A stretch of DNA of 64,000 nucleotides from G963422445 sp963422445 (GTDB lineage Bacteria > Pseudomonadota > Alphaproteobacteria > Thalassobaculales > Thalassobaculaceae), in contig OY729512.2 of the NCBI GenBank assembly GCA_963422445.2, forward strand, positions 434,001 through 498,000. The letters run 5' to 3'. Every line of letters begins with the position of its first letter. The first letter of the stretch is position 1. Of the stretch, positions 28,884 to 37,822 are shown piece by piece. A program made the position numbers and the translations under genes. Below the pieces are notes generated by a model. It was given only the letters and a program-made list of their open reading frames with translations, ran no database searches and was not told where the DNA came from.

Positions 28884-29812
28884 CTATTTGCCTTTGCGCC
28901 CTGGTTGGCAACCGCACTCCCTGATGACCTCGATGAGTGGATGGTTGGGGCGCCCGTGACCCGCGCTCCGTTGTCCCTGGACTCGGGCAAGTTCCAGCCA
29001 AAGGCTGTATTCGAACGATCCCGGCGGAGACGTGATCCAGTCGAGCCCCGCGGCCATGGTCCGCTCCGACGCACAGCTGCGCATGAAATGACTCGAAAAC
29101 ACCGGGACGGCCCGGCCGCCGGCCATCAGATCCGCAACAACAAGCTGTTCGTTGTAGCCGCGCCAGTCCCAAGCCGCGGAATAAGGGTCGGGCAGGAAGA
29201 TGTCGTGAATATGAACCAGGACTCCGGCCGGCAGTGTCGGAAGAAGTCGGTTCATGATCCAGTCGACATCGCTGCCCGGCATCGCGATATGGCCGGAATC
29301 GAGAAACAGGATACCGCCCACGGCAAGCGTCGACAGATCTTCGGTTTCGACATGCTTGACAGGCTTGTGAAGCAATGTCCGCCGAGCCCGGCAAGGTCGG
29401 TGCGCGGAGCCGGATCGACGTAGGTCGTCGAGACGGTCAATCCGCTGTCCCGGGCCGCCCACATCATGAACCGGGCCGAATACCCGGACCCGACTTCGAG
29501 AATCTGCCGTAGTTCCGCCTGCCGGACGATGGCGTACGCCGTGGCGCCATCAAGGCCGGGAAACCAGTCCTGGGTCCATCTTGGCTCCGGCGGGGCTCCG
29601 TCAAGCGATCTCGGACGTTTGTTGTATCGCGCAATGTCCTCAAGGACGGAACCGAACTGGTTGTCGAGCTGATCGCTGAACCGCTGCTCCAGCCAGCCAC
29701 ACCCGGGTTGCGCGGACCGAATTCGGTTGGCGTAACGATAGGGAATGAAATACCCTATGCGCCGCAGGCCCAGCGCCGTGGCGGGCGCGAACAAGGTGGT
29801 TTTTGCAGGCAT
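28884..29812 (-). pseudogene. SAM-dependent methyltransferase, frameshifted
   Basis: Class I methyltransferase of the small-molecule type. The first frame (start base 29812) carries EVGSGYSARFMMWAA with TTYVDPAPRTDLAGLG. A one-base shift near 29375 moves the reading to a second frame with LAVGGILFLDSGHIAMPGSD, HIHDIFLPDPYSA and WRGYNEQLVVADLM. Together they form one complete protein of about 300 residues. The substrate is unknown. It would have lain just downstream of a metallo-beta-lactamase-fold gene now split by an IS. Confidence 0.82.
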
Positions 29813-29883
29813 GTGCAGCATCTTCGATCCCTGTTGCCGCGGCAGGCGCCAGAACGCGATCCTTCCGTCTTCGCCGGGACCGC

Positions 29884-30082
29884 TTACAGGGCGATCATCA
29901 TGCCTTCCATGGCGGTAGCGGCCGATGGAAAAATCGCTTGCAGCCTGGCCACGATCTTGTCCATCACGTTATCGTCATGGCCGGGACCGTGATGAAAAAG
30001 GATTAGCCGTTCGAGCTTCTTGCAAAATTGCCGGCCCGACCGGTTTTTGCCTTGTCGAGGCTGATTTTGTTGTCGAGGGCCT
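29884..30082 (-). pseudogene. Metallo-beta-lactamase-fold hydrolase, C-terminal fragment
   Basis: On the minus strand a frame ends in K-L-E-R-L-I-L-F-H-H-G-P-G-H-D-D-N, then VMDKIVARLQ and a stop at 29884-29886. That is the usual C-terminal metal-binding His end of this hydrolase family. It has no start of its own and lies on the other side of the IS from the N-terminal fragment at 31268-31807. Confidence 0.7.
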
Positions 30083-31233
30083 GAGTCTCGGGGCCACCCC
30101 GTGGTATGTTGTGTTTCTACAATAACAAGATACCGAGGAGGTGACCCCGATGACCCTTGGCTCGACCCTATCCGATCTCTGGCACCGATTTCAAGGGGAC
30201 CTTTTCCCTGCGTTGGCCGAGGCGGTCGGTCCTCTCCTGGAGACGCACAAGCGTTTCGTGACAGCTCTCGATCTCGTCAAGGTGGAGGGCTTCGTCGATG
30301 AGGTGTGGACCGGTCCGGGTCGGCCCCGGGAGGATCGCCAGGCGCTGGCCCGTGGCGTCATCGCCAAGGCGGTGTGGGGTCTGCCGACGACCCGCCACCT
30401 GATCGACAGGCTCAAGGTGGACCCGACGTTGCGCCGGCTGTGCGGCTGGTCGCGTGTCGCGGAGATCCCGCGTGAAGCGACGTTTTCGCGGGCGTTTGCC
30501 GAATTTTCGCAGTCCCGCCTTCCGGAGAGGATGCACGCGGTTCTGGTTGCAGAGACACTGGGCGATGCGCTCATCGGCCACGTGTCGAGGGACTCGACGG
30601 CCATCGAGGCCCGGGAGACGCCGGCCCCGAAGCCGAAGGCCAGGACGCCGAACCGCAAGCGCGGCCGGCCCCGCAAGGGCGCGGAGAGGACGAAGGAGCC
30701 TGGGCGTCTCGAACAGCAAGCGAACGGGATGGATCTCGATGAGAGGCTCGACGCGCTGCCGAAGGTCTGCGATCACGGGGCAAAGAAGAATGCCAAAGGG
30801 GTCATGGAGGCTTGGCGCGGTTACAAGCTGCATATCGACACAGCAGACTGCGGGGTGCCGCTGAGTACCGTTCTCACCTTGGCAACGGCTTGGCCATGTG
30901 CCGATCATCGATGTCAATCCGCGCCGGGACAAGGACCTCAAGGAGGAGCGAGACCGGGAGGCCCGGGCCCGGCGTGCAATAGGCCATGTCGATCCCGAGA
31001 CCGTGCGGTTCCGGATCCGGTCCGGTGTCGAGAGGACCAACGCCCGCCTCAAGGATGAGTGTGGCGGGCGCCATGTCCGCGTCCGTGGACATTCCAGGGT
31101 CGCCTGCCATCTCATGTTCGGCATCCTGGCCCTGGCGGCTGACCCGTTGATACGTCTCGCCGTCCCATAGCGCGGCTCCGACAACGCATGCCGACCCTTC
31201 GCGGCCCTCTCGAAGAGAGTGGCCCGGAGAGGC
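30083..31233 (+). mobile_element. IS5/IS1182-like insertion sequence in the hydrolase gene
   Basis: The element's transposase frame starts at 30141. Its ends are taken from an imperfect repeat: 30083-30097 GAGTCTCGGGGCCAC against the complement of 31219-31233, 13 of 15 matching. Exact borders and a target duplication could not be fixed by eye. Confidence 0.55.
30141..31170 (+). pseudogene. IS5/IS1182-like transposase with internal deletion
   Basis: DUF772-type DDE transposase. The N-terminal part runs from TLSDLWHRFQGDLFP through GHVSRDSTAIEARE (first catalytic Asp) to a cut at about 30887. The C-terminal part GHVPIIDVNPRRDKDLKEE to VERTNARLKDECGGRHVRV is in another frame. About 40-45 codons that normally carry the second Asp (D-S-A-Y-D) are missing between them. 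It is therefore inactive. Confidence 0.85.
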
Positions 31234-31267
31234 GTGTCCCGATGTCCGCAAAGGTCCCTGTTCGGTC

Positions 31268-31807
31268 TCATCGTCTCTGATGAGACACCGCGAATCCATG
31301 GATTCCGACCTCCAGGTGCAGAGGTGACCGGAAGCAACCGACCGATCCGAGCTCACCGGACCCTGGGGGCAGGAATTTTGCAAGAGGTTCAGGCATGAAA
31401 GATATCACGTGACACCGGAAAAGCGGCGTTGACGTCAGACGGTCGATTGCCTCGCGAATCGGCGCGTCCCCGGATGTATAGCCGGACCAGAGCCGGAACC
31501 GGTTTTGCCGCTGATGGATCGGGGGCGGCAGACCGTACAGATGATCGAAATGTGCATGGGTGAAGAAAAGGTCACCGTCGACTGGCCCGTTGCGGTCAAG
31601 GCTCAGGCCAAACGGCCGCAAGCCGCTGCCGGCATCGAAGATCAGCAGGCGGTCGCCACACCGGATCTCGAGATACGGCGTGTTGTCACCACAACGGACC
31701 ATAGTCAGGCGGTGCTTCCAAGCACCCCAGAACCGGACAAAAGGGCAGAACGACCAGGTAAGTCTTACTCCTGTTCGCAAAAAACCATCAACGCCTTGGC
31801 CCAACAT
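31268..31807 (-). pseudogene. Metallo-beta-lactamase-fold hydrolase, N-terminal fragment
   Basis: Carries VRCGDNTPYLEIRCGDRLL, IFDAGSGLRP and the metal motif FTHAHFDHLYGLP (H-x-H-x-D-H) of the ribonuclease-Z-like hydrolase family. A few residues are missing after VRFWG. The frame decays after about residue 150 and stops beside the IS. Together with the fragment at 29884-30082 it makes a nearly complete but broken gene of about 220 codons left from roughly 280. Confidence 0.72.
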
Positions 31808-31914
31808 CGTTTTAGGTCAAGCCCCGAACCCGGTTCAAGCTGTTCGACCTACCCTATCAGATCGATAATTTCGAGGGCCCGGATTTTTGCAAACTGCCGG
31901 AATGACCTTCGGAA

Positions 31915-32598
31915 TCAGGCAATAAGGCGATAACCGTTCGGCTGCGTGACGAGGATGGCGGCATTCGCCGGATCGGATTCGATCTTGCGGCGCAACCGGT
32001 AGATATGAGTCTCGAGGGTGTGTGTCGTCAGATCCGCGTTATAACCCCAGACTTGGTCCAGGATGGTGTCGCGGGTCGCCGTGCGGTCGCGGGCGTCATG
32101 CAGAAATGTCAGGAGCGCGGCTTCCTTCTCGGTCAACCGAATCCTGCGGCCGCCGGTTCGCTCGACCAGAAGTTTCTCCCCGCGATGAAAATCGTAAGGC
32201 CCGATTGTCATCGCGGCTTCGCTGCGAGCGTAACGGTGCCGGAGTTGCGCACGGACCCTGGATAGGAGCGCCGCGATCCGGAACGGTTTTGCAATCCGGT
32301 CGTTGGCGCCGCAGTCTGCAGCCGGGTTGCCGTCATCCGCCCCAAGCAGGATGATCGGGGCCTCGAACCCGTGTTGCCGCATCTCGCGGCACAAGTCAGG
32401 CCCGTCCATGTCGGCCAGGCCGGTGTCGACAAGAGCGAGGTCGAATATGCCGGTCGCCACGGCGTTCATCGCGTCGGCAGCGTCTTCGGCGGTCTCGGTA
32501 ACAAATTCGCCGTCGTGTTCCAACTGTTCGCTGAGCACCGAGAGCAGGCCGGCGTCACAATCGATCAGCAGCACTCTTGCCCTACCGCTTGCCGTCAT
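31915..32598 (-). CDS. OmpR/PhoB-family response regulator
   Basis: Two-component response regulator, 227 residues. The receiver domain (residues 8-120) has the phospho-acceptor Asp in LALVDTGLADMDG, and the conserved Lys lies in AKPFRIAALL. The C-terminal winged helix ends in VTQPNGYRLIA with the recognition helix TLETHIYRLRRKIESD. The receiver diverges at the second acidic residue (DCDAGLLSVL). No cognate kinase gene is near, so it is an orphan here. Target unknown. Confidence 0.9.
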   Translation of the reverse strand: MTASGRARVLLIDCDAGLLSVLSEQLEHDGEFVTETAEDAADAMNAVATGIFDLALVDTGLADMDGPDLCREMRQHGFEAPIILLGADDGNPAADCGANDRIAKPFRIAALLSRVRAQLRHRYARSEAAMTIGPYDFHRGEKLLVERTGGRRIRLTEKEAALLTFLHDARDRTATRDTILDQVWGYNADLTTHTLETHIYRLRRKIESDPANAAILVTQPNGYRLIA

Positions 32599-32631
32599 CT
32601 GGCGCTGCGCTCCCGAACCGGCATCGGCGCT

Positions 32632-33525
32632 TCAGTCCGGAGCCGTGAAGTCGGGCGCGAAAATCATGCGCATCATGGCTTCCTGAAGCGGATGAGCCGG
32701 ATCGGCGAACGCGGCGCAGGCCGAGAAATGATCGCCATCGATAATATCGATCGCCTGGACCGGTTGACGGGCCGAGCGCAGGACTGCAACTAGCTCGTCG
32801 CGTTGCCGAAGATATTCGGGGCCTTCGCGGGTTCCGACTGCGGCGATCAGTGCCGGCAAGCCGGGGGCACCCGGCGTCATTGCCAGAACCTGCTCGATCG
32901 GGCTCAGGGCCGCCGCCGCCGGCGCGTCGAGCCCGAGGATGTCATTCAGGTAACTGAGCCGGATCGGTTCGAGATCGTGCAGGCCGCTGATCGTGCATCC
33001 GCCCCTGACAACAGCTCGGCCGGGCCCGACCGGCCCGCACAGCATCGCTGCGAGATGTCCGCCAGCTGAATGTCCGGCAACATACAGGCGTTTGGAATCG
33101 CTGCCACATCTGTCACCATTGTCATGCAGCCAGTGAATCGCAGTGCGAACATCCGCAAGGATATCAACAATACCGGCGTCCGGGCACAAACGATAACCGA
33201 TACTTGCGAAGGTCACGCCGGAAGCGACATAGAACGGTGCCAGGAAGTGGGCCATCTGCCGATCACGGGACTGCCAGTAACCACCATGAATGAAGGCAAG
33301 AATCGGTGCGCCGGACTGCGCTGCCGGAAAGATATCGAGACGCTGGCGGTCGTGCTGTGCATAGGCAATATCGAGGTGACAGGACAGCGAAGCCGCTGCC
33401 TGTCTGCCTTCGGCATACCAGCCATCTACGATCCGGCCGGCATCCGGAACCTTGGCGCGATTGTCGTATTCCTGATTGAGGGCGGCTTGGTCATAGGGTC
33501 CGTAGATCGCAGTATTTGCCGCCAT
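32632..33525 (-). CDS. Alpha/beta hydrolase (kynurenine-formamidase/esterase type)
   Basis: Cytosolic hydrolase of 297 residues. The oxyanion-hole motif AFIHGGYWQSRDR and nucleophile elbow VAGHSAGGHLAAML identify the HSL/formamidase-like group. The acid-base pair is probably in the C-terminal region with GDHFSACAAF. It is downstream of and in the same direction as nothing obvious; a 120-bp gap separates it from the divergent ribA gene. The substrate is not deducible. Confidence 0.86.
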   Translation of the reverse strand: MAANTAIYGPYDQAALNQEYDNRAKVPDAGRIVDGWYAEGRQAAASLSCHLDIAYAQHDRQRLDIFPAAQSGAPILAFIHGGYWQSRDRQMAHFLAPFYVASGVTFASIGYRLCPDAGIVDILADVRTAIHWLHDNGDRCGSDSKRLYVAGHSAGGHLAAMLCGPVGPGRAVVRGGCTISGLHDLEPIRLSYLNDILGLDAPAAAALSPIEQVLAMTPGAPGLPALIAAVGTREGPEYLRQRDELVAVLRSARQPVQAIDIIDGDHFSACAAFADPAHPLQEAMMRMIFAPDFTAPD

Positions 33526-33646
33526 GGCACTCTCCTAACCGATGCTCCGAAACATGCCCGAGGACGGCCCACAGTGCAAGGTCTCTTGACCCCGGCAGCG
33601 CAATGCTGTTCAAGGCAATCATGGAACCCCCGGCCGATGCACCCTG

Positions 33647-34801
33647 ATGACCGAGATTGCAGCCAGTGCCTCTGCGCCCTCCGCAACGCAGATTGCCGTG
33701 GACAGGGCGATTTCGGATCTTCGCCGCGGCGGTCTGGTCATCCTGCGCGATCCCGAACACCGGACAGCGGTTATCGTTCAGGCAGCCGAAATGGTCACAT
33801 CCGATGGTCTGCGCATGCTGCTGCATATGACCGGGTCACAGCCGACGGTTGCAATTACCCGCAACAGGGCCGCGGCGATCCGGCTGGCGACGACCGAGAC
33901 CAGCGTCGAAAGCGTCGTCCTGCCGGTTGGTATCGACGCCGCCGTGGTCCACCAGATTGCCGATCCGACCTTCAACGATACCGGGCGGGACGACTCCAGC
34001 CTTGATCCGGCAGCGTTGACCGTGATCCCCGAACCTGAAAACGGATTGGCCCATATGGCTGTCCAGCTGGTCAAGTTTGCCCGTCTGCTGCCGGCTGTGC
34101 TCTTCGCCCGGGCGTCGGCGATCGATGTCGAACGCTTGTCGGCATGGAGTCGTGATGTCGGGTTATTGCTCGTGGAAACCGGTCAGATCCGGGCTTTTCC
34201 TGATCTGCGGGCCCGCCGGCTGGTGATGTCGGCCTCGGCCCGAATACCATTGATTGACGCCGAAGACGCCCGTTTCGTGGCGTTTCGTCCACTCGACGGG
34301 GGCGAAGAGCATGTTGCCATCGTCATCGGCGAACCGGATACGAGCCAGCCGGTCCTGGTCCGCTTGCACTCGCGATGCCTGACCGGCGATCTGCTTGGCA
34401 GTCTGCGCTGCGATTGTGGTGACCAGTTGCGTGGTGCGATTCGCGAAATCACGAATGCCGGGAGCGGTGTCCTCATCTACCTGGCCCAAGAAGGACGCGA
34501 TATCGGCCTGATCAACAAACTCAAGGCCTATACCCTGCAAGACCTTGGCGTCGACACCGTCGACGCCAATGAACTTCTCGGATTCGACGCTGACGAACGA
34601 CTCTATGCACCGGCCGCGGAAATTCTGCGGCATCTCGATATAAGCACCGTCCGCGTCATGACCAACAATCTCGACAAGATAACCCAACTCGCTGCGACCG
34701 GGGTCAATATTGCTGGCCGGGTATCGCATGTGTTTCCGTCCAACAAGCACAATGAGCGTTATCTCAAAACGAAGGCGAACAGGTCCGGGCATCTGATTTG
34801 A
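33647..34801 (+). CDS. ribA: GTP cyclohydrolase II with N-terminal RibB-like domain
   Basis: Opens GTP to start riboflavin synthesis, 384 residues. The C-terminal catalytic domain carries the zinc ligands in SRCLTGDLLGSLRCDCGDQL and the downstream YLAQEGRDIGL and NELLGFDADERLY motifs. The N-terminal half resembles dihydroxybutanone-phosphate synthase but lacks its conserved Asp-Asp-Glu catalytic set, so only the cyclohydrolase is probably active. This fused, half-dead form is common in alphaproteobacteria. Confidence 0.9.
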   Translation: MTEIAASASAPSATQIAVDRAISDLRRGGLVILRDPEHRTAVIVQAAEMVTSDGLRMLLHMTGSQPTVAITRNRAAAIRLATTETSVESVVLPVGIDAAVVHQIADPTFNDTGRDDSSLDPAALTVIPEPENGLAHMAVQLVKFARLLPAVLFARASAIDVERLSAWSRDVGLLLVETGQIRAFPDLRARRLVMSASARIPLIDAEDARFVAFRPLDGGEEHVAIVIGEPDTSQPVLVRLHSRCLTGDLLGSLRCDCGDQLRGAIREITNAGSGVLIYLAQEGRDIGLINKLKAYTLQDLGVDTVDANELLGFDADERLYAPAAEILRHLDISTVRVMTNNLDKITQLAATGVNIAGRVSHVFPSNKHNERYLKTKANRSGHLI

Positions 34802-34878
34802 CGGCTCGGCCATGACAGGGCGTCCGGTCATAAACCCGGCCGGGACAAGCGGATCGGCGGCAGCGGAGCGCGTGGTCA

Positions 34879-35406
34879 ATGATTGTTGTCAGCGCTGAAC
34901 CGGGCGCGGCCCGTGGTCGCCTCGCCTGTGGTTCGCTTGCGATCCATTGCAGTCTCGGGGTCAATGGTATCACCTGGCGCAAGACGGAAGGTGATGGTTG
35001 CACGCCGGCCGGAACGTGGCCGCTGCGCCGAGTCTTTTACCGGCCCGACAAGTCGCTGACGCCTCAAACAGCCCTTCCCCTGGTGCCGATCGACCGCAGT
35101 ATGGGATGGTCGGACGATCCGGCCGACCCGATCTCCTACAACCGTCTCGTTACCCTGCCCTACCCGTACAGTCATGAGGTCCTGTGGCGCGCCGATGATC
35201 TTTACGATGTAATGGTCGAGCTTGGCTACAATGACGCACCACCGGTCCCCGGCCTCGGCAGCGCCATTTTCCTGCATGTCGAGAGTCCCGACCAGGCTCC
35301 TACCGCCGGTTGCGTTGCGGTGCCCCTGCCGGTCCTTGCACTTTTGCTGGCCGAAATCCGACTGGCCGCTACGATCACGATCAGTGATGGCCGGGGTCAG
35401 CGTTGA
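34879..35406 (+). CDS. L,D-transpeptidase (YkuD-domain) family protein
   Basis: 175 residues. The C-terminal part contains SAIFLHVESPDQAPTAGCVA, the catalytic His and the S/T-A-G-C-V active-site Cys pattern of YkuD transpeptidases. No signal peptide is seen, so the location is uncertain; short forms without one exist in this class. It ends 10 bp inside the convergent PLP-protein gene. Role in peptidoglycan cross-linking is by family only. Confidence 0.82.
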   Translation: MIVVSAEPGAARGRLACGSLAIHCSLGVNGITWRKTEGDGCTPAGTWPLRRVFYRPDKSLTPQTALPLVPIDRSMGWSDDPADPISYNRLVTLPYPYSHEVLWRADDLYDVMVELGYNDAPPVPGLGSAIFLHVESPDQAPTAGCVAVPLPVLALLLAEIRLAATITISDGRGQR

Positions 35407-36095
35407 CCGCGGGTCCCGAAAACCGCGGTGCCAACCCTGACATGGGTCGCCCCGAGTTCGATAGCAGTCTCGAAATCTCCGCTCATCCCCATACTGAGTC
35501 CGGTCAGACCGCAGCGCCGCGCAATCTCCCGCAATAACGCGAAATGCAGCGCCGGCTCTTCACCAACAGGCGGCAGACACATCAGCCCGGTGATATTGAG
35601 GCCGATTTCATCGCGACACCGGGCGACGAATGCTTCGGCCTCATCCGGCGGGATTCCAGCCTTTTGTTCTTCTTCACCGGTGTTGACCTGGATGTAGCAG
35701 GACAGCTGGCGTTGTTGACGAGTCATTTCCCTCTTCATCGTTTCGGCCAGCTTCGGGCGGTCAACTGTCTCGATCACATCGAACAATGCAACAGCGTCCC
35801 GGACCTTATTGGTCTGAAGCGGGCCGATCAGATGCAGCGCGAGATCGGGATAGCGCTCGCGCAAGGGTGTCCAGCGTCCGACAGCCTCCTGCACCCGGTT
35901 TTCCCCGAAGACTCGGTGGCCGGCGGCGAGCGCCGCCGCAATCCGGCCGGCCGGTTGCATCTTGCTGACCGCAACCAGCGTAACGGCACCCGGGAGGCGA
36001 CCCACACGATCGGCAGCGCCGGCAATCTGCATGCGTACAGCCGCGATGTTGGACGCGATGGCGCCGTCATCGAAAACCACCGGTTCCGCCATCAC
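35397..36095 (-). CDS. YggS/PROSC family PLP-binding protein
   Basis: Pyridoxal-5'-phosphate homeostasis protein of 232 residues. The PLP lysine is in LVAVSKMQPAG; GENRVQEAVGRW and SMGMSGDFETAIELGATHVR complete the signature. It is expected to be monomeric and without its own catalytic activity. Two ATGs at the start are adjacent. Confidence 0.93.
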   Translation of the reverse strand: MMAEPVVFDDGAIASNIAAVRMQIAGAADRVGRLPGAVTLVAVSKMQPAGRIAAALAAGHRVFGENRVQEAVGRWTPLRERYPDLALHLIGPLQTNKVRDAVALFDVIETVDRPKLAETMKREMTRQQRQLSCYIQVNTGEEEQKAGIPPDEAEAFVARCRDEIGLNITGLMCLPPVGEEPALHFALLREIARRCGLTGLSMGMSGDFETAIELGATHVRVGTAVFGTRGQR

Positions 36096-36196
36096 ACCCT
36101 CCCTGAATACCTGTCGGATCGCCCTGTCATTATAGCAGCAGGTCGGGGATCCGTTGGAAGGCCGACGAACCGGATTGCCGCCAACCCACCGGGGTC

Positions 36197-37042
36197 TCAG
36201 ACCTTCGGGCGTCCATCCCGTGCGATGTACCCTTGCTTCAGCAGCATTTCGCCATGGGCGTCGACGATCCGGCCAATTTGCTGTTCGGTGAGGATATCGC
36301 GATAACCGCCGACCTTGCCGGCCCGGAAAAACTCCTGCTTGGCGTGCGACCGTTCCTTGAAACCGCTTCGTTTTTCCTGCCGTTTAGCCTCTCGAAAATC
36401 ACTGTTTCTGATCGCGCGGCGCAACCGTTCGGGATTGCGCGGAACGCCAAGAAACCGCATGAACCGGTCGAAGGATTTCATGGGATTCGCAATCATGTCC
36501 TCGTAACGCAGCAGCAACGGCGAAAGTCCCTCGACTGCGAACCAGCTGCGGTAATGGTCGCTCCAGCTCGTCAGGATCTGGAAGACCGCCTGTTCTGATG
36601 TCACCGTGCGATTGAAAGGCGATGAAATGGCATTGATCGCATCGTCATGGCTCAATCGGTAATGATCCGCGAAGGAGACGACCAGATCGAAAGGATTGCG
36701 CAGCAGGTAAACGACACCGGCAACATATTCGAGATAGATTAATGGCGCACCCTCGTGGACTTGCAGGGCGTTGTGGGTCTTGACCAGCATGGTTTCACGG
36801 CGCGTCGCGAGAAACTCCTGGGCCGGTTTGCGCAGCTGATGGATCTCGGCATCGGTCATCAGCGCCAGGGGCCGACCTGCGACCTGTTCGTACAATGACC
36901 GCATCCCGTCACCGTATCTGACGATGTTGATTTCGTTGATTGGCGCCGGCGCAGTCGTATTGCGAAACAGGTTTTCGATGAAGATCCGCAACCAGGTGTT
37001 GCCGGATTTCGGGTATGAGGCGAGCCAGATGATACCGTTCAT
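36197..37042 (-). CDS. Sulfotransferase-domain protein
   Basis: PAPS-dependent sulfotransferase-like protein, 281 residues. The cofactor loop WLASYPKSGNTWLR is at residues 6-19, with the 3'-phosphate site in YLLRNPFDLVVSF and RYEDM. The C-terminal dimer region is present (FKERSHAKQEFFRAGKVGGY). It is flanked by PLP protein and a methyltransferase on the same strand. The acceptor is unknown. Confidence 0.88.
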   Translation of the reverse strand: MNGIIWLASYPKSGNTWLRIFIENLFRNTTAPAPINEINIVRYGDGMRSLYEQVAGRPLALMTDAEIHQLRKPAQEFLATRRETMLVKTHNALQVHEGAPLIYLEYVAGVVYLLRNPFDLVVSFADHYRLSHDDAINAISSPFNRTVTSEQAVFQILTSWSDHYRSWFAVEGLSPLLLRYEDMIANPMKSFDRFMRFLGVPRNPERLRRAIRNSDFREAKRQEKRSGFKERSHAKQEFFRAGKVGGYRDILTEQQIGRIVDAHGEMLLKQGYIARDGRPKV

Positions 37043-37149
37043 CGGGATCTTCCATTTTCGTGATCGAACGGCCGAGCGTCGGGCGAGGTCGGGTGCAGCC
37101 CTGATCCGGTTTCCTATAAACCGATTCGCGGCAACGTGAAAGCGCCGGT

Positions 37150-37821
37150 TCAGAGGACGCGAAAGACCGCGGTATCCCGGGTTTCGCGATCTTCGAGCGC
37201 CTGTGGCGTGGCAACGACATGGCGCGCGATTTCGCGCACACCGTCCTCCGGTCGGTAGCCGCGGCCGGGATCACCGATCAGAACCAGGGCGCCGGCGCGG
37301 GCATGTCGGCGCAGCCAGTCAAGGACCCGTTCGGTCATCGGGCGTTCGTAGCAGACATCGCCGGCGAGCACGACATCCCAGAGCGGTTCACCGTTCCCGA
37401 CAGTCACCGGTTCGTCGAGCATGTCGCGTTCGATGATCTCGAGATCGGATTCGAGATCGTTAGCATGGGCATTGACGGCAATCGCGGCGGCGGCATAGGG
37501 ATCGATTTCGTTGGCCGTGACATGCGCGGCGGAAGCCCACAGGGCGGCCAGACCGACAAGGCCGCTGCCGGCCCCAACGTCGAGAACCCGTTTGCCGGCG
37601 ACTATCGATGGGGTATCGATGATGAAGCGTGCCAAGGCCTGGCCGCCGGCCCAGGCAAAGGCCCAGAAGGGTGGCGGCAGGCCAAGCTGCGCCAGGTCGG
37701 CTTCGGTCGCTTCCCAAAGTGTCATTGCGTCGCTTGCAAGATGCAGGACCAGTTCCGGAACGAGTGGCGGCGCCGAAGCAGTGGTGTTCTCGCGGATGAA
37801 GACTTCGCGGTCACCGGGCAT
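37150..37821 (-). CDS. Class I methyltransferase, ETF-beta/nicotinamide N-methyltransferase type
   Basis: SAM methyltransferase of about 223 residues. The residues LGLPPPFWAFAWAGGQALAR precede motif I VLDVGAGSGLVGLAAL, and ANEIDPYAAAAIAVNA is the acidic motif. The C-terminal LVLIGDPGRGY fits the ETF-beta lysine methyltransferase-like group. The start is at base 37821; an upstream longer frame reads through the end of ubiA. An ETF target is plausible since ETF-QO is encoded in the window, but not shown. Confidence 0.8.
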   Translation of the reverse strand: MPGDREVFIRENTTASAPPLVPELVLHLASDAMTLWEATEADLAQLGLPPPFWAFAWAGGQALARFIIDTPSIVAGKRVLDVGAGSGLVGLAALWASAAHVTANEIDPYAAAAIAVNAHANDLESDLEIIERDMLDEPVTVGNGEPLWDVVLAGDVCYERPMTERVLDWLRRHARAGALVLIGDPGRGYRPEDGVREIARHVVATPQALEDRETRDTAVFRVL

Positions 37822-37822
37822 G

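Noticed and set aside
27277..31807. Genomic island integrated at tRNA-Gln
   Set aside because: No repeat of the tRNA 3' end was found downstream and no integrase is seen, so only decay after a tRNA can be stated.
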